Assembly (NCBI GenBank): GCA_023417635.1
Contig: JAEZFF010000002.1
Span: 1 to 20,186 of the forward strand
DNA from: Bacillota bacterium
Lineage (GTDB): Bacteria > Bacillota > Clostridia > Oscillospirales > Acutalibacteraceae
Length of the DNA stretch: 20,186 nt
Direction: 5' to 3'
Below the pieces are notes generated by a model, which worked only from the letters and a program-made list of their open reading frames with translations, did not search any database and had not been told where the DNA came from. Below are positions 1 to 6,793 of this stretch, piece after piece (position 1 is the first letter of the stretch; every line of letters starts with the position of its first letter). The position numbers and the translations under genes are program-made.

Positions 1-1334
1 ATCAGATTTTCAAAATATCCCTTGTCTAAATCTTTTTGCAGTTTTTCAAACAGTGTACCGATTGTCAGATTAGCTGCTGGGTCGCCGCCGTAAAGCCAGC
101 TCTCCAGCGCCTGTATTCCAAAAACCAGCCCCTGCGGCATTGTGCCATAATCCCGTTCGCGCAGTTGGAACTCCAGATTTACCATGGAGCTTCTCAGCCT
201 TTCATGGTTGAGTCCCTCAGCCGCCAGTTTTTCCAGTTCTGCAAAGAGAAATTTCTTTGCCTCTTCCAGGCGGGATACATCCAGATTGTGCAGCTGCAGC
301 AGCGCCCACGGCTGTAAAATTCCGCTTTGAATCTCCATGGAGACACTCTCTGCCAGGCCTGCGGACAGGATGGCCTTGTTCAGCGGAGACTGATTGTCAC
401 CGCATAGCACGTCTGCCAAAATCTGCATAGCAACCAGCTTTTCTCTGTCTTCATAGCTGCCGATCACTCGTCCCCATGCGATGCCGGCACGGCGGGAGAT
501 ATCCGCCTCTGAGCCTATTTCAAAAGTAATCTTCCGGTTGCCTCCGTCCACTGGCGCTTGATAAGCCGGGGGTTCAAACCGCCGGCCGGGTTCCAGATTG
601 CGAAGATATTCCTCGTCCAGAATCTGCAAAACAGTTTGAATATCCATGTCGCCGTCTAAAAACACATAGGCGTTGGAGGGAGAATAAAAAGTGCGGTGGC
701 TTTGGATAAACGCTTCGTATGTCAGGTCTGGAATTTTCTCCGGGTCGCCGCCGGAGACATAGCAGTAGGATGTCTGGGGAAACAACGCCTGGTTCATGGC
801 TGTTTCCAGCAGTTGTTGCTCGTCGGCAAAAGCGCCTTTCATTTCATTGAACACAACACCTTGATACCCGAGTTCTCCATCGGGGCCAAATTCGTAGTGC
901 CACCCCTCCTGTTGGAATATTTCCGGTTTCTCGTAGATATTGGGCGAAAACACTGCATCCAGATAGACTCGCATCAGATTAAAAAAATCCTGCCTGTTTT
1001 TGCTGGAAATTGGGAAGAAGGTCTTATCCGAAAAGGTCATTGCATTGAGAAACGTGTTCATTGAACTTTTCATTAAATCCACAAAGGGCTCTTTCACAGG
1101 GTATCGCTTGGAGCCGCAGAGCACCGAGTGCTCCAAAATATGAAAAACGCCGGTATCGTCCCAAGGCAGCGTTTCAAATGCTATGCCAAATGTCTTGTTT
1201 TCCTCTTGACGCTTGAGCCACACCAGTTCCAACCCAGTGCGGTCATGACGTAAGCGGTACATAACGGCACTGATTTCTGCAAGAGGCCGCTTTTCCAGAA
1301 GAGAAAAGCCAAACTGTTTTTTCTGTAAAATCAT
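1..1334 (-). CDS. M16C insulinase-family metallopeptidase (presequence-protease-like), 3' end outside the window
   Basis: Zinc metallopeptidase of the M16C group (PreP/Cym1 type), which degrades short unfolded peptides inside a closed chamber. About 444 N-terminal residues are visible; family members have roughly 950-1000, so more than half lies beyond position 1. The inverted zinc motif HILEH is at residues 65-69, followed by the hallmark stretch SVLCGSKRYPVKEPF and, later, NEMKG, whose Glu is the expected third zinc ligand. The ATG at 1334 is preceded on the minus strand by AAGGAGAC about 7 bases upstream. There is no signal peptide, so it is probably cytosolic. It lies downstream of the thioredoxin-reductase-like gene in the same direction, separated by a terminator-like hairpin that sits almost against its ribosome binding site. 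A peptide-degrading role beside an exporter and a signalling system is an inference. The family assignment is secure. Confidence 0.9.
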   Translation of the reverse strand, partial: MILQKKQFGFSLLEKRPLAEISAVMYRLRHDRTGLELVWLKRQEENKTFGIAFETLPWDDTGVFHILEHSVLCGSKRYPVKEPFVDLMKSSMNTFLNAMTFSDKTFFPISSKNRQDFFNLMRVYLDAVFSPNIYEKPEIFQQEGWHYEFGPDGELGYQGVVFNEMKGAFADEQQLLETAMNQALFPQTSYCYVSGGDPEKIPDLTYEAFIQSHRTFYSPSNAYVFLDGDMDIQTVLQILDEEYLRNLEPGRRFEPPAYQAPVDGGNRKITFEIGSEADISRRAGIAWGRVIGSYEDREKLVAMQILADVLCGDNQSPLNKAILSAGLAESVSMEIQSGILQPWALLQLHNLDVSRLEEAKKFLFAELEKLAAEGLNHERLRSSMVNLEFQLRERDYGTMPQGLVFGIQALESWLYGGDPAANLTIGTLFEKLQKDLDKGYFENL

Positions 1335-1349
1335 AACCTGTCTCCTTTT

Positions 1350-1389
1350 TTAAAAAGCGGGAGAGTGCCACTCAGGTGCGCTCTCCCGC
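1350..1389 (-). terminator. Rho-independent terminator or attenuator between the reductase-like and M16C genes
   Basis: On the minus strand a 9-bp perfect stem, GCGGGAGAG/CTCTCCCGC (1381-1389 and 1357-1365), with a further CAC/GTG pairing in the loop, is followed by TTTTT. It lies after the stop of the reductase-like gene and only about 10 bases before the ribosome binding site of the M16C gene. It therefore terminates the upstream gene and may act as an attenuator in the M16C leader. Confidence 0.7.
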
Positions 1390-1462
1390 CGCATGCCGCA
1401 TTAACTTTAAATTTTAATCCATTATTTATTAGCCTAACACAACCTTGTTCTTAAAATGAAGT

Positions 1463-1490
1463 TTTATAACAACTTTTGTAAGGAGAACAA
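1463..1490 (-). promoter_or_regulatory. Possible sigma-A promoter for the M16C peptidase gene
   Basis: The minus strand carries TTGTTC (1490-1485), a 16-base spacer and TATAAA (1468-1463). The match is moderate. If real, the transcript starts near 1455 and must run through the hairpin at 1357-1389 before reaching the M16C start codon. The interval 1390-1538 holds no gene. Confidence 0.35.
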
Positions 1491-1538
1491 GTGTTTTACC
1501 GTTCAGGCAAATCGGCGTTAATACCGCTGCATCGATTT

Positions 1539-2399
1539 TTACTTTTTCTCGGCTTCGGCCAAGTAGCGAACGACGCTGTGTGCAGCAACATTTCCTTCAC
1601 CCGCCGCTTTTGCAAACTGATAGGGAGTTCCGGTGCAGTCACCGGCGGCAAAGCAACCGGCAAGATTGGTTTCCATCTGCCGATTTACCACGATATGGCC
1701 ATTTTCAAGCGCAAGTTCGGGCAGAAGAGTTGTGGGCGCTATTGCGTCTCGCAGGCAAAATATTCCGTCTACCGGCAGTTCCCGGCCATCCTTCAATTGC
1801 AGGCCGCTCACTCGCTTTTCGCCCAAAACCGCGACAATTCCCTGCCGCACCTGTTCCACATTTTTTTTCAGCGGTTGTTCCATCTTGTAGTCAGGGAAAA
1901 AATATACTTTCTCCGCAAGATCGGCAAGGTAATCCACCTCATGCGTAAAACGCGGTGATGCGGAGACAATTGCAATCGTTTTTCCACGGTAAAGTGTTCC
2001 GTCGCAGGTTGCGCAATAGCTAACACCGTTTCCCAGCAATTCCGCCTCGCCGGGAAAGGCGGCCGTGTTTGTGACGCCGGTGGAGAGAATGATCGTTTTT
2101 GCTTCGACCAATTCATTTTCTGCCATAAGATAATAATGGTCCTTCATCCGCGTGATGGAATTAACCATTTTCTCCGTAATTTCCAGTTCCATTTCCTCAG
2201 ACTGAGCAAGAAATCGGTTTGCCAGCTCCGCTCCGGTCACAGCGGGAACGCCGGGGTAATTCAAAACCAGTTCTGCTTTTCGCATTTTGTCGCTCATCTG
2301 CCTGCTGCCAAACCAGGCAATTGACTTCTGATGCAACTTCAGGGTCAAAGCGGCAGAAAGGCCGGCGGGGCCGGTACCGATAATTGCGGAGTCAAACAT
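1539..2399 (-). CDS. Thioredoxin-reductase-like flavoprotein lacking NADPH-binding motifs (FFTR-like)
   Basis: A 286-residue flavoprotein of the thioredoxin reductase fold, expected to reduce a thioredoxin-like partner in the cytosol. Visible features are the FAD dinucleotide motif GTGPAG (residues 8-13), the redox dithiol CATC (129-132, in SYCATCDG) and the C-terminal FAD site FAAGDC (250-255). The usual NADPH motif GGGxxA after CATCDG is replaced by SASPR (146-150), and the HRRxxxR motif is absent. This pattern is known from ferredoxin-dependent flavin thioredoxin reductases of clostridia, so the electron donor is probably not NADPH (inference). The start at 2399 is chosen because GGGAGG lies 8 bases upstream; a 24-residue upstream extension exists but overlaps the promoter. 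An intact thioredoxin-like protein about 9 kb away (11227) is a candidate partner. Confidence 0.85.
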   Translation of the reverse strand: MFDSAIIGTGPAGLSAALTLKLHQKSIAWFGSRQMSDKMRKAELVLNYPGVPAVTGAELANRFLAQSEEMELEITEKMVNSITRMKDHYYLMAENELVEAKTIILSTGVTNTAAFPGEAELLGNGVSYCATCDGTLYRGKTIAIVSASPRFTHEVDYLADLAEKVYFFPDYKMEQPLKKNVEQVRQGIVAVLGEKRVSGLQLKDGRELPVDGIFCLRDAIAPTTLLPELALENGHIVVNRQMETNLAGCFAAGDCTGTPYQFAKAAGEGNVAAHSVVRYLAEAEKK

Positions 2400-2441
2400 A
2401 TGATTTCCTCCCAAGATTCGACAATACTTAATGATAATGAG

Positions 2442-2470
2442 ATTATACGATAGCCGCGGTTGTTTGTCCA
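2442..2470 (-). promoter_or_regulatory. Sigma-A promoter of the thioredoxin-reductase-like gene
   Basis: The minus strand carries TGGACA (2470-2465), a 17-base spacer and a perfect TATAAT (2447-2442), giving a predicted start near 2435 and a leader of about 35 bases with a good ribosome binding site. It fires away from the trigger-factor-like gene, so 2400-2659 is a divergent control region. Confidence 0.65.
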
Positions 2471-2524
2471 ACCTGCTGGCATACAGGATTGTGCATCTGG
2501 AATACCGAATTGCGGGCTGCTCTG

Positions 2525-2554
2525 ACAGATTGCCACAGAAATTCGACCGTTTAG
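2525..2554 (+). promoter_or_regulatory. Candidate LytTR response-regulator operator (direct repeats, N12 spacer)
   Basis: ACAGATTGC (2525-2533) and ACCGTTTAG (2546-2554) are separated by exactly 12 bases, each preceded by G. They resemble the LytTR-family box (ComE ACAnTTsAG; AgrA [TA][AC][CA]GTTN[AG][TG]) with its 21-bp period. The second box ends 10 bases before the -35 element. The same arrangement recurs at 6066-6095. Confidence 0.6.
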
Positions 2555-2564
2555 AAGGACTCCA

Positions 2565-2593
2565 TTGTATTCAAACTAAGCCTGCCTTATAAT
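2565..2593 (+). promoter_or_regulatory. Sigma-A promoter of the trigger-factor-like/TSCPD unit
   Basis: TTGTAT (2565-2570), a 17-base spacer and a perfect TATAAT (2588-2593) lie 66 bases before the chosen start codon at 2660. The weak -35 fits a promoter that needs the activator bound at the upstream direct repeats. Confidence 0.7.
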
Positions 2594-2659
2594 AAAGATT
2601 AACTTTACAGAGTGATACTGCAACACCTGCCAAAATGGGTGGAAGAAAAGGAGTGGCAC

Positions 2660-3574
2660 ATGAACGTATCCCATATCATTCGGATTCCGGATTTTGCGGA
2701 ACTGCGGATTCCGGCTGTCAATTGTACGATAAAGCTTTCCGACGAAACGGTTTTTAAGACAGTACTGGATCAGCATAGAAAGGTCGTTCCGGTCGACGGC
2801 CCGGCGCAGAAGGGGGATTACGTCCTCGCAGAGATTTCGTTTGGCGCCAGAGAGCCAAAGCGACTCCACGTCGAGTTGGGCGGGCGCCATTTTCCTGACC
2901 TGGAAGCAGCTTTAATGGGTTGCCATCCAGGGCAAGCATTGGAAGCGAATATTAACGACGAGACATCTGCAATTCAGATTTTGTCTGTTGCGCGGTCGGT
3001 CGAGATGGAACTGACCAACGAAAATATTGAGAAGCTTGGACTGCCGGGAATTCATACCAAAAACGACTACCGCCAGAACTATGTTGCGCTCCACGGCGAT
3101 GAAATCTCCGGGCGTGTCTTTTCTGCACTGCACGAAAAATTGTTGGCGCAACTGACGGAGCTGATTGAAGTGGAGCTCGACCCAGCGGAAGTGGATGCCT
3201 TTAACCAACAGCAGAAAAAAATGATAGACAAAATTACCGGCAACGCGGAAGAACGTCTGATTTTGGCCTACGGCGATCATGGGACGCATTCTCTGGCTGA
3301 ATGTGAGGCGCTCTTTGCCGCAGACAATCGGAAGAGCTTTATCTTGCTGCTTCTGGGCCATGCATTGGCCCAGCGCGACCACAAGCAAATCTCGCCGGAG
3401 GAACGAACGAAAATCCTCAGTTACTACACCGCAGTGTGGGAGAAAAATGAAGCAGAGATCGAAGCGGAAGGTTTGATGGAAACCGCTCTTGAGCCATTTT
3501 ACCTGCAATATACTGTAGAATCACTGAAAGCCTACTACCAGTCACTGGTCCGATTTCAAACAGAATTGTCTTGA
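2660..3574 (+). CDS. Trigger-factor-like chaperone without the ribosome-binding domain
   Basis: A 304-residue protein with the middle and C-terminal architecture of trigger factor. Residues about 48-118 look like the FKBP-type PPIase domain: KGDYVLAEISFG, then VELGGRHFPDLEAALMGCHPGQ, matching the lGsg..fipgfE..l.G.k.Ge pattern. A helical arm region follows (LTNENIEKLGLPGIHTKNDY onward). The N-terminal ribosome-docking domain with its FRxGK signature is absent, and total length is well below the 420-450 residues of true trigger factors, so this is not the housekeeping tig gene. The ATG at 2660 follows AAAAGGAG with a 6-base gap. It precedes the TSCPD gene in the same direction and has a paralogue-like counterpart at 10314. 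A holding or PPIase role is inferred; PPIase activity cannot be judged from sequence alone. Confidence 0.7.
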   Translation: MNVSHIIRIPDFAELRIPAVNCTIKLSDETVFKTVLDQHRKVVPVDGPAQKGDYVLAEISFGAREPKRLHVELGGRHFPDLEAALMGCHPGQALEANINDETSAIQILSVARSVEMELTNENIEKLGLPGIHTKNDYRQNYVALHGDEISGRVFSALHEKLLAQLTELIEVELDPAEVDAFNQQQKKMIDKITGNAEERLILAYGDHGTHSLAECEALFAADNRKSFILLLLGHALAQRDHKQISPEERTKILSYYTAVWEKNEAEIEAEGLMETALEPFYLQYTVESLKAYYQSLVRFQTELS

Positions 3575-3600
3575 CTGAATAAATAGGAGAAGATATAATA

Positions 3601-3864
3601 ATGTATAAACATGTGGAGTATACGCCCGAAGGGGTTTGCAGTCAGAAGATTGAATTTGATTTGGTGGACGGCTATGTCCATCATGTGAAGTTTACTGGGG
3701 GCTGCGCAGGCAACACCAAAGGCGTGGCCATTCTGGCGGAGGGGCTGAATGCAAAAGACCTCGTCCGTCGCTTGAAAAATGTCAACTGCCACGACGGCAA
3801 TTCCTGCCCACGCCAGTTTGCGTTGGCTGTGGAGCAAGCCTTGAACGAAAACCGTCAGGATTGA
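3601..3864 (+). CDS. TIGR03905-type TSCPD domain protein
   Basis: A small 87-residue protein of the stand-alone TSCPD family, named for a motif also found at the C-terminus of adenosylcobalamin-dependent ribonucleotide reductases. The typical start (EYTPEGVCSQKIEFDL), the central GGCAGNTKG and the end motif CHDGNSCPRQFA are visible. Cysteines are at residues 13, 35, 63 and 69, so thiol exchange or metal binding is possible; the biochemical role of the stand-alone family is unknown. AGGAGA lies 10 bases before the ATG. It follows the trigger-factor-like gene after 26 bases and is probably cotranscribed from the promoter at 2565. No convincing terminator follows, so some readthrough into the kinase gene is possible. 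Confidence 0.85.
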   Translation: MYKHVEYTPEGVCSQKIEFDLVDGYVHHVKFTGGCAGNTKGVAILAEGLNAKDLVRRLKNVNCHDGNSCPRQFALAVEQALNENRQD

Positions 3865-3918
3865 TTTCATTTCCCCCTGCGTCAAGATGCTGCCGGAACC
3901 TTCATTTGTTCTTTTTTG

Positions 3919-3948
3919 TTGATGCGAATGATTGGGCCTTGGTATAAT
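3919..3948 (+). promoter_or_regulatory. Sigma-A promoter of the two-component system
   Basis: TTGATG (3919-3924), an 18-base spacer and a perfect TATAAT (3943-3948) give a start near 3955, only about 10 bases before the kinase ATG. No LytTR repeat pair lies at the equivalent position upstream, suggesting basal rather than autoregulated expression of the sensor pair. Confidence 0.6.
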
Positions 3949-3965
3949 TGACGGCAGGGGGATTT

Positions 3966-5264
3966 ATGTCTATTTGGAAACTGCTTTGTTGTTTGGCGGG
4001 CTTTTTTTCAGCAGAGGCGACAGGCCTCTTGTTTTTGCACGCTAAAAGAAAAACAGTCCTTTTGGAAACCGTACTTGCTTCTCTGCTCGGGGCGGGCATG
4101 CTTGTGTTACTGCCAAATCTTTGGATTATCGCGTGCGTCTGTCTGGTCTGTGCGGCCCTCGGGGCGCTCTTTTTGTTTTTGGAAAGGAGGCCACTCGGGG
4201 ATGGCCTGCTTGCCTTTTGTGTCTCTGTGGCTGCGGGCGGCCTATACGCTGTGTTTGAAAAGGGCCTGTACGCAGTATGTCAAGCAAATCTTCCTATTGG
4301 GCTTTACTGCGTGATGTTTTACTTGGCGTTTCCACTTGCCTTTCTATTGTTCCCTAAGCTTTCCATGCCGGAGGGCTGGCGGCTGAAATTTGAGAAGCAT
4401 AGTGAGGAGACGCCGAATGATGAATATGATATCCGGCCCAAGCATCTCTACCTTCCGGCCGGGGCTGCTGCAATCCTCATGGCGGCAGTTCTCCCACTCA
4501 TTCCGATTCCGACCATTCCCGCATTTGCAGCGCAGATGGCGCTGGCCTTGACTGTTTTCTGGGGGTTTCTGTGGCTAATGCCATTGCTGGTGGAATACAG
4601 CAGTAAAAAAGCAATGTTTACCGCGGAATATGAATACCGTGGCGAGATGAACACATTTATGAATATGGTGCGCTCGCAGCGGCACGATTACAATCTCCAC
4701 GTCCAGACGGTGGCAAGCCTAATTCGGCAGAAAAAGTGGGATGAGTGTCTCAAATACGTGAATGCTCTGACGGCAGATACGTCCGCCGTGAACTCAATTC
4801 TTCCGGTAAAGGACCCCGCAATTGCAGCCTTGATTGACTACTACAGGTCGCTTGCGCTCCAGCAGAAAATCCGGCTGGATGTGGATATCCGGAATGATTT
4901 GTCGCACGTAGCAACAAATGTATATGAGACGAACAAGATTATTGGCAATCTGCTCCAGAACGCCGTCGATGAAATGAAGCAGATGAAGGACCGGTCTTCC
5001 GGAATTCAGCTAAGTATTTTCAAACGAGGCGAGTTCTGCATGATCCGGGTCAGCAACCGGATTGCAGAGCCGGACGCGTTTCAGCGCAGGCAGGAGAGTA
5101 TTTTCAATCAGGGTTATACAACAAAATGCGGGCATGACGGCGTGGGCCTGAGCAGCATTCGCGTGCTGGCAAACCACGTCGGCGGAGAGGTATCCGTGTG
5201 GGTGGAGGGCGATACGGTTCATTTTATCGCATCCATTCCGGAACTCTACGTTGGAGCTGTCTAA
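3966..5264 (+). CDS. AgrC-like GHKL sensor histidine kinase
   Basis: A 432-residue membrane sensor kinase. The N-terminal ~210 residues are strongly hydrophobic with about six membrane-spanning stretches, typical of peptide or envelope-signal sensors of the AgrC/ComD class. The phosphoacceptor region is SQRHDYNLH with His240. The GHKL ATPase follows, with an N box NLLQNAVDE (Asn332) and a G box GHDGVGLSSI (389-398). The ATG at 3966 has GGCAGGGGG just upstream; an in-frame TTG at 3948 lies inside the -10 element and is unlikely. It sits immediately before its cognate LytTR regulator (38-base gap). The signal is unknown; no short peptide precursor gene with a leader was found beside it. Similar kinases often respond to exported peptides, which fits the downstream ABC exporter, but this is inference. 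Confidence 0.92.
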   Translation: MSIWKLLCCLAGFFSAEATGLLFLHAKRKTVLLETVLASLLGAGMLVLLPNLWIIACVCLVCAALGALFLFLERRPLGDGLLAFCVSVAAGGLYAVFEKGLYAVCQANLPIGLYCVMFYLAFPLAFLLFPKLSMPEGWRLKFEKHSEETPNDEYDIRPKHLYLPAGAAAILMAAVLPLIPIPTIPAFAAQMALALTVFWGFLWLMPLLVEYSSKKAMFTAEYEYRGEMNTFMNMVRSQRHDYNLHVQTVASLIRQKKWDECLKYVNALTADTSAVNSILPVKDPAIAALIDYYRSLALQQKIRLDVDIRNDLSHVATNVYETNKIIGNLLQNAVDEMKQMKDRSSGIQLSIFKRGEFCMIRVSNRIAEPDAFQRRQESIFNQGYTTKCGHDGVGLSSIRVLANHVGGEVSVWVEGDTVHFIASIPELYVGAV

Positions 5265-5302
5265 AGTCTGCGGGCCCGTCATACGGGGAGGTAGAACGCT
5301 AT

Positions 5303-6040
5303 ATGTCATGGGAAACACTGGATATTTTACTGCTGGATGATGAAGAAGATTCCTTGTATCTTTCCCGAGAGGCCATTGCCAATTATGTTTCCGAAGAGCA
5401 CATCCATTGCGCCAAGACCGTAGAGGAAGCGATTGCTGTTCTGAAGAGCCAGACCATTCATTTGGCATTCTTGGATATTGAGCTGACTCACGGAAACGGG
5501 TTTGCTCTTACCGAATATATCCACCGGAATTATCCGTCTGTGGCGGTTGTTATTCTTACCGGTCATGTGGATCTGGGTGCGAGAAGCTATGATTACGAAC
5601 CGTTGGATTTTCTGACGAAACCGGTGGATGTGCTGCGGATGGAACGAACGTTCCAGCGCTATGAAGAGAGTCAGAAAAAGCAGCAGGGCCTTTCCCGAAT
5701 TATGATCGAAACAGGCTCTGGCTTCGCTTTGCTTGACCCGGGCGAGATTCAGTATATCTCCAAGGAGCGGTATTGTGTAGAGATCCACTGCCGAAATGAA
5801 ACCACCTACAAGGTCAATTACTCTCTGGACCGGTTGGAGGCGATGTTTGCTGGGCTCGACTTCTTTCGGATGCATCAATCGTATCTGGTTCCGGCAGCAA
5901 GAATTGTGCGCGTACAGTCCGCACGGTTTGGGAACTCCTATGAAGCAATTTTGGACGACGGCACAATCCTTCCGGTGAGCCGGGCAAAGTATGCAAAGTT
6001 GAAGGAGTATATCAGCACGCAGAGTCTGAGACTAGTATAA
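5303..6040 (+). CDS. LytTR-family response regulator
   Basis: A 245-residue transcription regulator. Residues 1-120 form a CheY-like receiver: acidic pocket DDEED (12-16), phosphoacceptor Asp58 in LAFLDIEL, conserved Thr86 in VVILTGH and Lys106 in DFLTKPVD. Residues about 130-243 form a LytTR DNA-binding domain, with IQYISKERYCVEIHC, FFRMHQSYLVP and the ending ILPVSRAKYAKLKEY. The ATG at 5303 is preceded by GGGGAGG about 11 bases upstream, a slightly long gap, but no better in-frame start exists. LytTR domains bind paired ~9-bp direct repeats about 21 bp apart. Two such pairs occur in this window, at 2525-2554 and 6066-6095, each just upstream of a sigma-A promoter. This makes the trigger-factor/TSCPD unit and the lipoprotein-ABC operon its likely targets. 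Confidence 0.93.
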   Translation: MSWETLDILLLDDEEDSLYLSREAIANYVSEEHIHCAKTVEEAIAVLKSQTIHLAFLDIELTHGNGFALTEYIHRNYPSVAVVILTGHVDLGARSYDYEPLDFLTKPVDVLRMERTFQRYEESQKKQQGLSRIMIETGSGFALLDPGEIQYISKERYCVEIHCRNETTYKVNYSLDRLEAMFAGLDFFRMHQSYLVPAARIVRVQSARFGNSYEAILDDGTILPVSRAKYAKLKEYISTQSLRLV

Positions 6041-6065
6041 ACCCTCCGAATCTGAGCCGATTTCG

Positions 6066-6095
6066 ACATAATAGAGGCCAACTATGTCAAAATAG
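6066..6095 (+). promoter_or_regulatory. Candidate LytTR operator upstream of the lipoprotein-ABC operon
   Basis: ACATAATAG (6066-6074) and TCAAAATAG (6087-6095) are separated by exactly 12 bases, each preceded by G. The second box ends 10 bases before the -35, identical in geometry to 2525-2554. It sits directly after the response regulator gene. Confidence 0.65.
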
Positions 6096-6105
6096 CAGTC
6101 AAAGA

Positions 6106-6134
6106 TTGATAAGTAACTTCTTACCTGATATACT
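6106..6134 (+). promoter_or_regulatory. Sigma-A promoter of the lipoprotein-ABC-chaperone-thioredoxin operon
   Basis: TTGATA (6106-6111), a 17-base spacer and TATACT (6129-6134). The predicted start near 6141 leaves a leader of about 70 bases before the lipoprotein ATG at 6214. Five genes follow in one direction up to the terminator at 11615. Confidence 0.7.
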
Positions 6135-6213
6135 TTTAGAGACAAAGGTGTCGGATTCTGAAATGTTAATTCCGGAATCCGGCACAATTTTTATTTTGAT
6201 TGGAGAAGTGGAA

Positions 6214-6756
6214 ATGAAAACGAAATTCGCTGCTATTGTTCTGGCACTGTTCCTGCTAGTCGGCGCACTGGCCGGATGTTCTTCGAACGCTGCAGGTACA
6301 CAGTCTGGTGGCTCCTCCAGTTCTACGGCAGGTGCACAGGCAAGTGTCTCATCCAACTCTGCAACAGGCAAGAAACAAGCCTCGGAGGTCAACCTGAAAG
6401 ATATGTACACCGTCAAAGACCCGAGCGGCGTTGATTATGATGCCCGCTACGCCCTGTATAAACCGGTTATTAAGAGTGATGATGATTATGCCAAAGGTAT
6501 ACGATACATCTTCTCTGTGATTTACAGTAAGGCGAACAAGGGCCAGTATTTATATTCTGTTGACATCTTTGAAACGGAAAAGCAGGCCAAAGCTTATATG
6601 TCTTCAGACGGTAAGGGCAAGGGGAAAGTGGACGGCAAGGCCTATGTGACGGAGAACGCCGCCGACTTCTTCGCGAAGATGGCAGCCTACATGCCGACAG
6701 CAGATGATTGGGTCAAAAACCAGAAGCAAAGCGGCATGATGGATATTGAGCAGTAA
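6214..6756 (+). CDS. Orphan secreted lipoprotein
   Basis: A 180-residue predicted lipoprotein. The N-terminus has a short charged start (MKTK), a hydrophobic core and the lipobox ALAGC with the acceptor at Cys22, so it should be anchored to the outer face of the membrane. A Ser/Gly/Ala-rich linker (about residues 23-55) is followed by a compact domain of about 125 residues beginning SEVNLKDMYTVKD and containing YIFSVIYSKANKGQ and DIFETEKQAKAYM. I do not recognise this domain. The ATG at 6214 is chosen because GGAG lies 8 bases upstream and the signal peptide starts there. It is the first gene of an operon with an ABC exporter pair, a trigger-factor-like protein and a thioredoxin-like protein. 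It could be a substrate, a sensor of the exported product, or a self-protection protein; none of these is shown by the sequence. Confidence 0.85.
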   Translation: MKTKFAAIVLALFLLVGALAGCSSNAAGTQSGGSSSSTAGAQASVSSNSATGKKQASEVNLKDMYTVKDPSGVDYDARYALYKPVIKSDDDYAKGIRYIFSVIYSKANKGQYLYSVDIFETEKQAKAYMSSDGKGKGKVDGKAYVTENAADFFAKMAAYMPTADDWVKNQKQSGMMDIEQ

Positions 6757-6793
6757 TTCTGCATCACAAACAGAACCCAAGGGGGTCGAAAAC

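Noticed and set aside
1498..1506. Single AgrA-like box ACCGTTCAG near the peptidase gene
   Set aside because: There is no partner 21 bp away on either side, and it points against the peptidase promoter, so it is probably chance.
2425..2450. Fur/PerR-like sequence (TGATAATGAGATTAT) over the -10 of the thioredoxin-reductase-like gene
   Set aside because: Only the left half matches the 7-1-7 consensus; the right half diverges, and the stretch is explained by an AT-rich promoter region.
3865..3965. Gap upstream of the sensor kinase searched for a signalling-peptide gene
   Set aside because: No start codon with a ribosome binding site opens a frame of useful length there, nor in 6041-6213.
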